A stretch of 12,024 nucleotides of DNA from Methanocorpusculum sp. (GCA_030539595.1 JAUNXW010000041.1:1-12024), one strand, 5' to 3'. Counted from the stretch's first letter, positions 1 through 7,081 are shown. The notes: generated from the letters alone by a model not told the origin. Numbers and translations are program-made.

Positions 1-18
1 AGAATACTTAGTCTAAAT

Positions 19-51
19 CTTGTCCAACGGATTTAATCACGATTGGACAAG
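19..51. repeat. Palindromic dispersed repeat, copy 1
   Basis: Perfect 9-base arms CTTGTCCAA (19-27) and TTGGACAAG (43-51) flank a 15-base centre. It carries the same core as three other copies in the window. With copy 4 (inverted, 8174-8218) the similarity extends leftwards beyond the palindrome to about position 6, including a shared 24-base stretch from about 14 to 37. The stop codon of the AlbA_2 gene lies inside it. Confidence 0.85.
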
Positions 52-449
52 CTCATGTGTGCCGGAGCTTTTACAGATTCATCACCTCTTCTTATGTAGG
101 CAATTTTTCTATCTTCATGCGAGTAGTAATATGGCGGGTAATTACCTTTATCGACATATATGATAATGAATGTTTTTCTATTTTCCTTTACGGTCTCTAT
201 TTCGTATGATGCAGGCGGTTCAATTCGTGTGTTTATGAGTGTACGTGCTTTTTCAACTACCGAATCAGTATTTTCGGACAGACCGACGGGTTCTTTATCT
301 GAATCTCTGACACCAACTATTATTGTTCCGCTTTTTGTATTGGAAAATGCTGAGACTGTTTTTAGCCAACTCACCGGTTTTGGAGAGTTGAGATTCTCCT
401 TGAATTCGATGGTTGTGGTTTCAGCATTGAGATAGTCTGATATATGCAT
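33..449 (-). CDS. AlbA_2 (Schlafen-type) domain protein, probably truncated
   Basis: The 138-residue product looks like a bare AlbA_2 domain (the domain found in Schlafen-like and 'divergent AAA-4' proteins). Visible signatures are TIEFKENL (about residues 13-20), the FSNTKSGTIIVGVRD block (about 35-49) and YIRRGDESVKAP near the end (about 117-128). In most archaeal relatives this domain is followed by several hundred further residues (ATPase-like and winged-helix parts); here the frame stops right after the domain. The last residues (SLSNRD) and the TAA stop are encoded by a palindromic repeat at 19-51, which suggests that the original 3' part was lost or displaced. The ATG at 447-449 is the first start; a TATA-like box at 461-470 fits a leaderless mRNA. 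The gene diverges from nifB. Family-level recognition is fairly sure; whether the fragment is functional is unknown, and a genuine stand-alone AlbA_2 protein cannot be excluded. Confidence 0.75.
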   Translation of the reverse strand: MHISDYLNAETTTIEFKENLNSPKPVSWLKTVSAFSNTKSGTIIVGVRDSDKEPVGLSENTDSVVEKARTLINTRIEPPASYEIETVKENRKTFIIIYVDKGNYPPYYYSHEDRKIAYIRRGDESVKAPAHMSLSNRD

Positions 450-460
450 GATATATTTAT

Positions 461-470
461 TGTATTTATG
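461..470 (-). promoter_or_regulatory. TATA-like box for the AlbA_2 gene
   Basis: On the minus strand the sequence reads CATAAATACA, centred about 17-20 bases before the ATG at 449. That is slightly short of the usual 25-base spacing, but no Shine-Dalgarno sequence precedes the ATG, so a leaderless or nearly leaderless transcript is the best reading. This is inferred from base composition and position only. Confidence 0.3.
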
Positions 471-507
471 TTGCTCATGATAGATGATTTATCTGTTGAT
501 TCATAAC

Positions 508-547
508 GAGTTTGTCCAACGGTTTCACATAACGATTGGACAAACTC
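508..547. repeat. Palindromic dispersed repeat, copy 2
   Basis: This is the most symmetric copy: perfect 12-base arms GAGTTTGTCCAA (508-519) and TTGGACAAACTC (536-547) around a 16-base centre that includes CACATAACGA. It lies between the divergent AlbA_2 and nifB genes, just upstream of the presumed nifB TATA box, so it could influence either promoter as well as being a mobile-element relic. Confidence 0.85.
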
Positions 548-569
548 TTAAAAGTACCAAAAACTCTAA

Positions 570-579
570 ATTAAATATC
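570..579 (+). promoter_or_regulatory. TATA box of nifB
   Basis: The A/T-rich string ATTAAATATC, preceded by a purine-rich AAA, is centred about 27 bases upstream of the nifB ATG at 602. With no Shine-Dalgarno motif in between, transcription would begin at or just before the ATG, giving a leaderless mRNA. This fits archaeal promoter rules; the start has not been mapped. Confidence 0.5.
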
Positions 580-601
580 TCTAAAAACAATAGAAATAGT
601 A

Positions 602-1525
602 ATGACCGACAATATCAAAGAAGATGCCGAAAATCTCCCATACGACCCGGAGACTTTAAGGCGCATAAACGAGCACCCATGCTACAGCCTGAAAGCAAAA
701 CACGCTTTCGGAAGATGCCACGTGGCAGTAGCTCCCAAATGCAATATCCAGTGCAACTACTGCGTCAGGGACTTTGACTGCGTAAACGAATCAAGACCGG
801 GCGTCACAAGCATGGTCTTAGACCCGACAACGGCCCTTGAACGAATCGACGAAGTCGTTGAGAAAATGAAACACATAAAGGTTGTCGGAATCGCAGGACC
901 GGGCGACCCGCTCGCAAACGAAGAAACCTTTGAGACACTGAAACTCGTTCACGAAAAATACCCCGAGACAATTCTGTGCATAAGCACAAACGGTCTCCTT
1001 CTCCCGGATAAAATCGACGAACTCACAAAATACGATGTGAGAAACCTAACCGTCACACTCAACGCAGTTGACGCATCAGTCGGCGAAAAGATTTACTCCT
1101 TCGTTGAATATGACGGCAAAAAATATCACGGCCGGGAAGCCGCCGAACTTCTTCTTGACCACCAGATGAAAGGAATAGAAGAAGCTGTCAAACGCAAGAT
1201 GCTTGTTAAAATCAATACAGTCTACATACCAGGAGTAAACGACAAGCATATCCCTGAGATCGCCAGAAAAGTCGGCGAGATGGGCGTTTTCAACTTCAAT
1301 ATTATCCCGCTCATACCTCAATATAAATTCAAAGATATTGTTCCGCCGACCGCACAGGAAAAGGAAAAGATGCATGAACTCTGCGCACCTTACGTCAGAC
1401 AGATGAGACACTGCCAGAGATGTCGTGCGGACGCTGTGGGACTTCTCGGCAAAGATGTCCAAAACGAATTCGGCTGCTGCGGAAAAGGCGACGGCTCGGG
1501 CGGTAAATGCGGCGGAATCAGATAA
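602..1525 (+). CDS. nifB: NifB, radical SAM FeMo-cofactor precursor (NifB-co) synthase, short archaeal form
   Basis: NifB fuses two [4Fe-4S] units and inserts a carbide carbon and a sulfur to make NifB-co, the precursor of the nitrogenase cofactor. The 307-residue length matches the short archaeal form that lacks the C-terminal NifX-like domain of many bacterial versions. Visible marks are HPC at residues 25-27, the radical-SAM CNIQCNYC motif (Cys47, 51, 54), NESRPGV at 62-68, a GPGDPL motif near residue 100, and a late CQRCRADAVGLL block (Cys271, Cys274), which is typical of NifB and supplies ligands for the extra iron-sulfur clusters. A glycine/cysteine-rich tail (Cys292, 293, 303) follows. 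It starts at ATG 602 without a Shine-Dalgarno sequence. No other nif gene lies in the window. Palindromic repeats lie on both sides, and T-tracts follow the stop. Confidence 0.9.
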   Translation: MTDNIKEDAENLPYDPETLRRINEHPCYSLKAKHAFGRCHVAVAPKCNIQCNYCVRDFDCVNESRPGVTSMVLDPTTALERIDEVVEKMKHIKVVGIAGPGDPLANEETFETLKLVHEKYPETILCISTNGLLLPDKIDELTKYDVRNLTVTLNAVDASVGEKIYSFVEYDGKKYHGREAAELLLDHQMKGIEEAVKRKMLVKINTVYIPGVNDKHIPEIARKVGEMGVFNFNIIPLIPQYKFKDIVPPTAQEKEKMHELCAPYVRQMRHCQRCRADAVGLLGKDVQNEFGCCGKGDGSGGKCGGIR

Positions 1526-1528
1526 TAA

Positions 1529-1550
1529 TTTTTGAATATCTATTTTTTTT
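1529..1550 (+). terminator. T-tract terminator after nifB
   Basis: Two T runs follow the nifB stop: five T at 1529-1533 and eight T at 1543-1550. Archaeal transcription commonly ends at such U-tracts without needing a hairpin. An inverted repeat follows immediately (1552-1598) but lies downstream of the T-tract, so it is not a classical terminator stem for nifB. Confidence 0.55.
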
Positions 1551-1551
1551 G

Positions 1552-1598
1552 AATGTTGTATGCTCGCTAAATAAAACTCAAGAAGGGCGTACAACATT
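1552..1598. repeat. Inverted repeat downstream of nifB
   Basis: The 12-base arms AATGTTGTATGC (1552-1563) and GCGTACAACATT (1587-1598) pair with a single A/G difference, which would be a G-U pair in one RNA orientation. They enclose a 23-base A-rich loop. It is unrelated in sequence to the GTCCAA palindrome that follows at 1616. Confidence 0.6.
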
Positions 1599-1615
1599 TT
1601 CAAAATAAAACCAAC

Positions 1616-1649
1616 GTCCAACGGATTCACATAACGATTGGGCAAACTC
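1616..1649. repeat. Palindromic dispersed repeat, copy 3
   Basis: The core GTCCAACGG (1616-1624), the centre ATTCACATAAC and the right arm ATTGGGCAAACTC match copy 2 over about 34 bases with only two or three differences. One of these (A to G in the right arm) breaks the perfect symmetry. It lies between nifB and the small membrane protein gene, in the same orientation as copies 1 and 2. Confidence 0.8.
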
Positions 1650-1711
1650 AAATTCAGTCAGTAGCCAGACCTCTACATTAAAAAGGTGTCGAGTAGAATA
1701 ATAACACATAT

Positions 1712-2053
1712 ATGGACTACATCGACCCGATTATAATCATCAGCATATTCGGTGCGGCATGTGTATCATTTTTGTGGCTCAGAGACACAAGAATCTTTTA
1801 CCGCACAGGATATGAAGGCTACAAAAAAGCCATGTACCGCGGTGTATTATACACAGCTCTTGCATGGCTCGGTGCGGCACTTTGCGGATTAAGGGAAACA
1901 GGAACATACACAATGATGTATATAGGAATCGGCTGTGTGCTTCTTGCCCTTTACCTGCACTCAAGAGTTAAAAAGGAAGATGTATGGAAAGGAAACGAAT
2001 CCGGCTGGACACGGTTCAGCGGACAAGCACCAATAAGAAAGGAGAGAAAATAA
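1712..2053 (+). CDS. Small three-helix membrane protein of unknown function
   Basis: I do not recognise this 113-residue protein. Three hydrophobic stretches look like membrane helices: about 5-24 (DPIIIISIFGAACVSFLWLR), 43-61 (around GVLYTALAWLGAALCGL) and 66-84 (around MMYIGIGCVLLALYL). A basic, polar tail follows (VKKEDVWKGNESGWTRF, PIRKERK). The N-terminus is probably outside by the positive-inside rule, since the loop after helix 1 and the tail are rich in Arg and Lys. The ATG at 1712 has no nearby Shine-Dalgarno sequence; an ATTAAAA box at about 1676-1682 fits a nearly leaderless start. Its stop codon directly abuts the TTG start of hisS, so the two are almost certainly cotranscribed. 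No function can be deduced from the neighbour. Confidence 0.75.
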   Translation: MDYIDPIIIISIFGAACVSFLWLRDTRIFYRTGYEGYKKAMYRGVLYTALAWLGAALCGLRETGTYTMMYIGIGCVLLALYLHSRVKKEDVWKGNESGWTRFSGQAPIRKERK

Positions 2054-3286
2054 TTGATACAGAAACCGAGAGGAACAAGGGATTTTCTTCCCAAAGAGAT
2101 GTCTGAGCGCAGATTTATAGAAAACAAAATGCGCGGCATCGCCAAAAACTTTGGATACGGCGAAGTCGTAACCCCAATGTTTGAAGAACAGGAACTATTC
2201 ACACTCAAATCAGGCGAGGGAATCATAGGCGAGATGTATGCCTTTGAGGACAAGGGCGGAAGAAAAATCGCGCTCCGTCCGGAAATAACAGCCGCAGTCT
2301 CGCGTGCCTACGTAAACGAGGCGCAGGTTGCACCCAAACCTCTTCGCTGGTTCTATTTTGCAGAATGTTTCAGATACGAAAGACCGCAGAAAGGAAGATA
2401 CAGACAGTTCTGGCAGTTCGGATGTGAACTTATAGGTGCAGACTCTGCCGCAGCGGACGCAGAGGTCATAGCCCTTTCCTATGAACTTCTGAAATGCTCA
2501 GGCGTGAGATTTACAATAAAAGTCGGACACTTAGCCCCAATGAAGCACCTCCTTTCAGGGCTTGACGCTTTTGCACAGAAAAAAGTCATGGCGGCTCTTG
2601 ATAAAAGAGACCTCGACCTCCTGAAAGAAACCCTTGCCACTTTGGAAAAACCCGAACTCTATGAGCCTCTTGCCGGGCTTACAACCGCTCAGACCCTTGA
2701 TGAAGTCTTTAAAATCACAGGCGACATCCCCGATAAAAACAGAATAATTGAGACATTCAAATACCTTGACGCACAGAATATTCCTTACGTTCTGAACTTC
2801 GGAATTGCCCGCGGGCTTGATTATTATACAGGCATGGTCTTTGAGGGATTTGCTGACAACTTAGGCGCAGAAAACCAGATTCTCGGCGGCGGAGTTTATA
2901 GGCTCGCTCATCTTTTCGGCGGAAAAGATACTCCATCATGCGGATTTGCAATAGGCTTTGACAGAGTTCTTGTCTCGCTCGGTGAATTTGAGCCGCCGAA
3001 AAAGCCCTGCGCTGCTGTTGTCTGCACACCGGAAACGAGAGAGTTCGCGTTATCGGTTGCGGCAGAGTTCAGAAAAGCCGGAATCTGCGCTGTCATGGAT
3101 TTAATGGACAGAGGCTTTTCCGCACAGCTTTCTTCTGCGATTAAATCCGGCGCAACTCACGCGGTTGTCATAGGCGCAAAGGAAGCTGAATCAAAAACAA
3201 TAACGCTCAAGAACCTTGAGACATCGAATCAGAAGGAGATGAATATCTCAGAAGCTGTTTCGGAGGTATTGAATGGTATTAGCTGA
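2054..3286 (+). CDS. hisS: Histidyl-tRNA synthetase
   Basis: This class II aminoacyl-tRNA synthetase charges tRNA-His in the cytoplasm. The 410 residues carry all expected blocks in order: the N-terminal PRGTRDFLP, ALRPEITA (about 74-81), motif 2 with FRYERP (106-111) and GRYRQFWQFG, the histidine-specific RGLDYYTG (253-260), motif 3 with GFAIGFDR (297-304), and an anticodon-binding domain from about 320 to the end. The start is TTG at 2054, immediately after the TAA of the upstream gene and 7 bases after a GGAGAG ribosome-binding site at 2041-2046. Its 3' end overlaps top6B by 14 bases, so hisS and topoisomerase VI are probably made from the same message. The catalytic motifs look intact. 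Confidence 0.96.
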   Translation: MIQKPRGTRDFLPKEMSERRFIENKMRGIAKNFGYGEVVTPMFEEQELFTLKSGEGIIGEMYAFEDKGGRKIALRPEITAAVSRAYVNEAQVAPKPLRWFYFAECFRYERPQKGRYRQFWQFGCELIGADSAAADAEVIALSYELLKCSGVRFTIKVGHLAPMKHLLSGLDAFAQKKVMAALDKRDLDLLKETLATLEKPELYEPLAGLTTAQTLDEVFKITGDIPDKNRIIETFKYLDAQNIPYVLNFGIARGLDYYTGMVFEGFADNLGAENQILGGGVYRLAHLFGGKDTPSCGFAIGFDRVLVSLGEFEPPKKPCAAVVCTPETREFALSVAAEFRKAGICAVMDLMDRGFSAQLSSAIKSGATHAVVIGAKEAESKTITLKNLETSNQKEMNISEAVSEVLNGIS

Positions 3287-5075
3287 TGAGCTTGCCAAGA
3301 AACAGCGAAGTATAAGTGTAGCGGAATTTTTCGAGAAAAACAAACACCTTCTGGGTTTTGATTCTCCGGTTCGCGGAATCATCACCACAGTTAAAGAAGC
3401 AATAGACAATTCACTCGACGCCTGCGAGGAAGCACAGGTGCTCCCGGACATTTTAGTGTCTGTTAGAAAACTCGGTAACGATGTTTTCCGCGTGGTTGTC
3501 GAAGATAACGGTCCAGGAATTATCCCTGAAAAAATGCCCGCCGTTTACGCGAAGCTCTTATACGGCTCGCGTTTCCATCAGGTTAGACAGAGCAGAGGTC
3601 AGCAGGGTATAGGAATTTCAGCCGCAGTGCTTTATGCACAGCTTACAACAGGACGCCCGACAACCGTCATATCAAGGACTGACGCGAAAAGAAAAGCCTG
3701 GAAGATGAGCCTTGCTATAAAAACCGAGACTAATGAGCCTGAGGTTTTATCAGAAGAGGAAATAGACTGGATATTGCCGCACGGAACAAGAGTAGAGTTA
3801 GAGTTTAAGAGCAGTTCCGGAGCGAAGAAAAAACTTGTTGAGTATCTGAAATATACTTCTATTGTTAACCCGCATGCAAGATTCAGAGTTGAACTCGACG
3901 ACGAATCATTTGTTTTCGACAGAGTTTCCTCAGAAGTTCCGCCGTGCCCTGTGGCAATAAAACCTCACCCTTACGGTGTTGAGCTTGGCGTTCTAAAGCG
4001 CATGGCAGCAGCCTCAGATGCACCTCTGTCTGAATTTCTGAAAGAGAGTTTTTCCAAAGTCGGAGAAAAGACGGCTCAGGAAATCTGTGCATCGTCAGGG
4101 CTTAAGCCGACTGAGAAAGCTTCGAAGCTGCCGCTTGAAGCGCTCGGGAAATTACACGATGCTATGCAGACAACAAAAATTCCCGCACCTACGGCGACAC
4201 AATGCCTTTCACCGATTACGGAAGAACTGATTGTCAAGGGTATGGAAAAAGAGTTTCAGCTTGATTTCATAAAATCCAGAACACGCCCGAGCAGTGTATT
4301 CGGCGGTCATTCATTCATCGTCGAGGCGGCAATAGGCTACGGAGGAAAACTCCAGTCTGAAGGAGCGGCAACTCTGCTTCGCTTCGCAAACCGCGTTCCG
4401 CTTCTTTATCAGCAGGGTGCGTGCGCAATTACAGACGCGGTTCAGAATGTAAACTGGAAAAACTACGGGCTGTCCCAGCAGGGTTTACCTATTGGTCCTG
4501 TTATGATTTTAGTCCACGTCGCAGCAACAAACGTTCCGTTCACAAGCGAGTCAAAGGACGCAATAGCCTCAGTTCCCGAAGTTGAAAAGGAGATAACTCT
4601 TGCTTTACAGGAACTCGGACGCGACCTGAAATTATTTTTATCGCGCCGCGACAAAAGCAAACTCGCAGAGGACAGGGCACGTGCAGTATGTTCCGTGATT
4701 CCTCTGATTGCAGCCAAAGTCGGAGAAATTGTGGAACTGCCGCCGCCGGATACGTCTCTTATTGAAGGACGCCTGATGAGACGTGTAATACTTAAGAAAA
4801 AGACAGGCGACGGAAAAATCATAATCCATGTCGACAACTACACGACAAAAGATCAGGAGGTTTCGCTTTATGACATTTCATCCGACAACGCAGGCGATGC
4901 AAGCACTGCGCCGACGTTTGTATCTGAAATGGACGGAGAGTTTACAAAAATCTGGAAGTTCACGCTTGCCTCAGGTGAGTTCTTTGAGGTTTCCTATACA
5001 GGAAGCGGCGGAGGAATGATAGACATTCAGGGTATTGCAGAAAATCTTAAAGTGGTGGTGGATTTAGATGTCTGA
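3273..5075 (+). CDS. top6B: DNA topoisomerase VI subunit B (GHKL ATPase)
   Basis: Subunit B is the ATP-driven gate of the type IIB topoisomerase that relaxes and decatenates DNA in archaea, working as an A2B2 complex. The GHKL ATP site is clear: the N-box KEAIDNSLDA (41-50), DNGPGI (78-83) and RGQQGIGIS (108-116). A helix-two-turn-helix region and the transducer domain follow, with the ESKDAIA segment (about 428-434) holding the expected switch lysine. At 600 residues it is longer than the crenarchaeal form; the extra C-terminal beta-rich part (about 505-600, from VILKKKTGDG on) corresponds to the Ig-like tail known from methanogen Top6B. The ATG at 3273 follows GGAGGT (3262-3267) by 5 bases and overlaps hisS. 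The stop overlaps the start of top6A. Confidence 0.96.
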   Translation: MVLADELAKKQRSISVAEFFEKNKHLLGFDSPVRGIITTVKEAIDNSLDACEEAQVLPDILVSVRKLGNDVFRVVVEDNGPGIIPEKMPAVYAKLLYGSRFHQVRQSRGQQGIGISAAVLYAQLTTGRPTTVISRTDAKRKAWKMSLAIKTETNEPEVLSEEEIDWILPHGTRVELEFKSSSGAKKKLVEYLKYTSIVNPHARFRVELDDESFVFDRVSSEVPPCPVAIKPHPYGVELGVLKRMAAASDAPLSEFLKESFSKVGEKTAQEICASSGLKPTEKASKLPLEALGKLHDAMQTTKIPAPTATQCLSPITEELIVKGMEKEFQLDFIKSRTRPSSVFGGHSFIVEAAIGYGGKLQSEGAATLLRFANRVPLLYQQGACAITDAVQNVNWKNYGLSQQGLPIGPVMILVHVAATNVPFTSESKDAIASVPEVEKEITLALQELGRDLKLFLSRRDKSKLAEDRARAVCSVIPLIAAKVGEIVELPPPDTSLIEGRLMRRVILKKKTGDGKIIIHVDNYTTKDQEVSLYDISSDNAGDASTAPTFVSEMDGEFTKIWKFTLASGEFFEVSYTGSGGGMIDIQGIAENLKVVVDLDV

Positions 5076-6168
5076 AACATCGGAGCAAAGAGACTTAACA
5101 ACAAAGAAACGGCTTATGGAAATCGCTAAAGTCTGGTACGACCAGATGGGCGGCGGAGATATTCCTTCAGTCACGCTTCCTTCACGAACCAAATACAATA
5201 TCGAATACGATGACAAATCCGAGGTCTGGAAATACGGAGACAAGGAAAGCACAAGAGACGCGAAGTCCGCGAAGTCGGCTATTCATATGCTCAAGATGGC
5301 TTACGTTATGTGGTTCATCAAGATGCAGCTTTCCGAGAACCGTTCGTCAACGTTGAGGGAGATGTATTATATCTCGGAAGGCTGGAAGCAGGCGGCTTTC
5401 CATGCTCAGAATGAGAGTAACTATCTTGTTGAGGATTTGGAGATTATTACAAATCTTCAGCGCGAGTGTTTCCACATGAGACCGGAAGAGGACGGGGCTT
5501 CTATGTTTGGTCCTATTCGTGTCCGCGAAAACACGAGAAGAGGTCCAAAGACTATTCACTGTCAGGATGATGTCGGAGAAGCGGGCTACAATATTCCAAA
5601 CAACGTAGAAAACGTTGAACTTGTCGACCATGATGCAACCTGCGTTATTGCTCTTGAGACCGGAGGTATGTTCTCGCGTCTTCAGGAGAACGGTTTCGAT
5701 GAGGAATACAATACGGTTCTCTTCCACTTAAAAGGTCAGCCCGCGAGAGCTTCGCGAAGAATGCTTAAAAGGCTTAACGAGGAGCTCGGTATCCCCGTGA
5801 TTGTGTTTACAGATGGTGATCCGTGGTCTTACAGAATTTATGCGTCTGTTGCCTACGGTTCGATTAAGGCGGCTCATATGTCTGAGCTTCTGGCTACACC
5901 TTCTGCAAAGTTTATAGGGCTTAAGCCGTCGGATATTCAAAGATACAATCTTCCGGCGGATAAATTGTCCGAGCAGGATATTACCGCGCTGAAATCAGAA
6001 CTGACAGACCCGAGGTTTGATACTGAGTTCTGGAAGAAGGAGATTAATTTACAGCTACAAATGGGGCTTAAGTCAGAACAGCAGGCTTTTGCAAGTCACG
6101 GTCTTGATTTCGTTACCAAAGAGTATCTGCCGGATATGCTTTCAGAAGCAGGCGTTCTCAAACGCTGA
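5068..6168 (+). CDS. top6A: DNA topoisomerase VI subunit A (Spo11-like)
   Basis: Subunit A makes the transient double-strand break and is the archaeal homologue of the meiotic nuclease Spo11. The 366 residues contain the winged-helix catalytic block LREMYYISEGW, in which Tyr101 aligns with the Spo11 active-site tyrosine. The Toprim metal site is also present, with Glu197 in VIALETGG and Asp249/Asp251 in FTDGDPWS. The ATG at 5068 lies inside the end of top6B (ATGTCTGA is shared, an 8-base overlap) and is preceded by a weak GGTGGTGG ribosome-binding site, so the two subunits are probably made by coupled translation in matched amounts. A seven-T tract directly after the stop probably ends the transcript. 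All catalytic residues appear intact. Confidence 0.96.
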   Translation: MSETSEQRDLTTKKRLMEIAKVWYDQMGGGDIPSVTLPSRTKYNIEYDDKSEVWKYGDKESTRDAKSAKSAIHMLKMAYVMWFIKMQLSENRSSTLREMYYISEGWKQAAFHAQNESNYLVEDLEIITNLQRECFHMRPEEDGASMFGPIRVRENTRRGPKTIHCQDDVGEAGYNIPNNVENVELVDHDATCVIALETGGMFSRLQENGFDEEYNTVLFHLKGQPARASRRMLKRLNEELGIPVIVFTDGDPWSYRIYASVAYGSIKAAHMSELLATPSAKFIGLKPSDIQRYNLPADKLSEQDITALKSELTDPRFDTEFWKKEINLQLQMGLKSEQQAFASHGLDFVTKEYLPDMLSEAGVLKR

Positions 6169-6169
6169 C

Positions 6170-6176
6170 TTTTTTT
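6170..6176 (+). terminator. T-tract terminator after top6A
   Basis: Seven T residues begin two bases after the top6A stop codon, a typical archaeal U-tract terminator. The A/T-rich bases that follow (TTAATAATCTTTA, about 6175-6187) can serve as the TATA region of the next gene. Confidence 0.5.
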
Positions 6177-6214
6177 AATAATCTTTATCTCCTATTACCG
6201 AAAATATTTTGTCA

Positions 6215-6943
6215 ATGAGCATTTATGATAACGTGAGAATTGTCTCTGAGATTCCTTCGGCAAATGATGTTATTCTAATAGCTGGTTTTCCCGGTTCAGG
6301 ACTTGTCGGAAGCATTGCGGTTCAGTTCTTAATAGATAAGTTAGCTTTCAGGCACATAGGAGATATTGCCGCACCTGATTTGCCGACAGGTTCGCTTGCA
6401 GAAATGGGGCTTGCGAGAGCACCCATCAGGCTCTATGAAAAAGACAACATTGTCGCAATAACTTCTGATGTTCCTATTCCTGAGGTTTCATCATATTTTA
6501 TCGCGGCAGAGGTCATCGAATGGCTTTCAGATAAATGCAGAATATCTGAGATAGTTGTAATAGGCGGTGTTGTCACAGGGGGTGAAGGTGAAAGAGTATT
6601 CGGTGTGGCAAACACAGAAGAAGGGCTTGAAAAAATAAAACAGACCTGTCAGATTCTGCCGGCTATGAATATAGCGGGCATCACAGGCGAGTTCTTAACG
6701 GAGGCTGTTTTGAAGAAAATCCCTGCGTGCGGATTTTTAATCGAAACAAACTATGATATTGACTCGCGCGCATCCGCAGCGGGACTTGATGTTATATCAC
6801 AGATGTATGAGTTAGCTCTTGACACAACCCCTCTTGTAGAGCAGGCAGACTCTGTTGAACCTATGCTGAAACAGCTCTCAGACGGCGTGAAAAAGAGCGA
6901 ACAGCGTGAAACTTCATTCGAAGAAGATTTAATGTACGGGTAA
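6215..6943 (+). CDS. PAC2-family proteasome assembly chaperone-like protein with HbYX tail
   Basis: This protein belongs to the PAC2 (formerly DUF75) family, whose archaeal members (PbaA/PbaB type) are implicated in binding and assembling the 20S proteasome. The family signature GFPGSGLVG is at residues 24-32, and the alpha/beta core includes PDLPTGSLAE, the IPEVSSYF segment and VVIGGVVTGGEGE. The 242-residue length is normal. The protein ends in Asp-Leu-Met-Tyr-Gly, so its last three residues fit the hydrophobic-Tyr-X (HbYX) rule for docking into proteasome alpha-ring pockets. I chose ATG 6215; an in-frame TTG at 6209 would add two residues. No Shine-Dalgarno sequence is present and a TATA-like region lies at about 6175-6187, so the mRNA is probably leaderless. 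No proteasome subunit gene is nearby. Confidence 0.88.
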   Translation: MSIYDNVRIVSEIPSANDVILIAGFPGSGLVGSIAVQFLIDKLAFRHIGDIAAPDLPTGSLAEMGLARAPIRLYEKDNIVAITSDVPIPEVSSYFIAAEVIEWLSDKCRISEIVVIGGVVTGGEGERVFGVANTEEGLEKIKQTCQILPAMNIAGITGEFLTEAVLKKIPACGFLIETNYDIDSRASAAGLDVISQMYELALDTTPLVEQADSVEPMLKQLSDGVKKSEQRETSFEEDLMYG

Positions 6944-6971
6944 CTCACCGCACATTTTATCATCAAGAACA

Positions 6972-6982
6972 ACTAATATAAT
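6972..6982 (+). promoter_or_regulatory. TATA box of the tRNA-Arg gene
   Basis: The string ACTAATATAAT is centred about 22-24 bases before the first base of the tRNA at 6999, the distance expected for an archaeal TATA element whose transcript starts at or close to the mature 5' end. Confidence 0.45.
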
Positions 6983-6998
6983 AAGGCGTCACAAATTT

Positions 6999-7073
6999 GG
7001 ACTTGTGGCTTAGCCAGGATATAGCGTCGGGCTTCTAACCCGAATGCCGGGGGTTCGAATCCCTCCAGGTCCG
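6999..7073 (+). tRNA. tRNA-Arg (anticodon TCT)
   Basis: The 75-base sequence folds as a cloverleaf. The acceptor arm pairs GGACTTG (6999-7005) with CAGGTCC (7066-7072) and has discriminator G at 7073. The anticodon stem TCGGG/CCCGA encloses the loop CTTCTAA, giving anticodon TCT, which reads AGA. The T arm is GGGGG-TTCGAAT-CCCTC. The D arm is short (GCT/AGC). No intron is present and no CCA end is encoded. A six-T run (7082-7087) follows and probably terminates the transcript. Confidence 0.95.
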
Positions 7074-7081
7074 TTATCTTC

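Noticed and set aside
508..547. Reading palindrome copy 2 as an NrpR-type nitrogen operator for nifB
   Set aside because: The known methanogen nif operators are short GGAA-N6-TTCC or GGTA-N6-TACC type sites; this element has different half-sites, is much longer, and occurs beside genes unrelated to nitrogen.
19..1649. A CRISPR-like array formed by the three direct copies
   Set aside because: The spacing is about 490 and 1100 bases with whole genes between copies, and no cas genes are present. These are dispersed repeats.
1076..1651. A 191-codon open frame on the minus strand opposite nifB
   Set aside because: It lies antisense to the 3' half of nifB, whose motifs and length are unmistakable, and its product looks like translated antisense of a coding strand with no recognisable features. 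The N-terminal part is translated repeat copy 3.
4463..4837. A 124-codon minus-strand frame inside top6B
   Set aside because: It is fully contained in the conserved topoisomerase gene and has a serine-rich, shadow-type composition.
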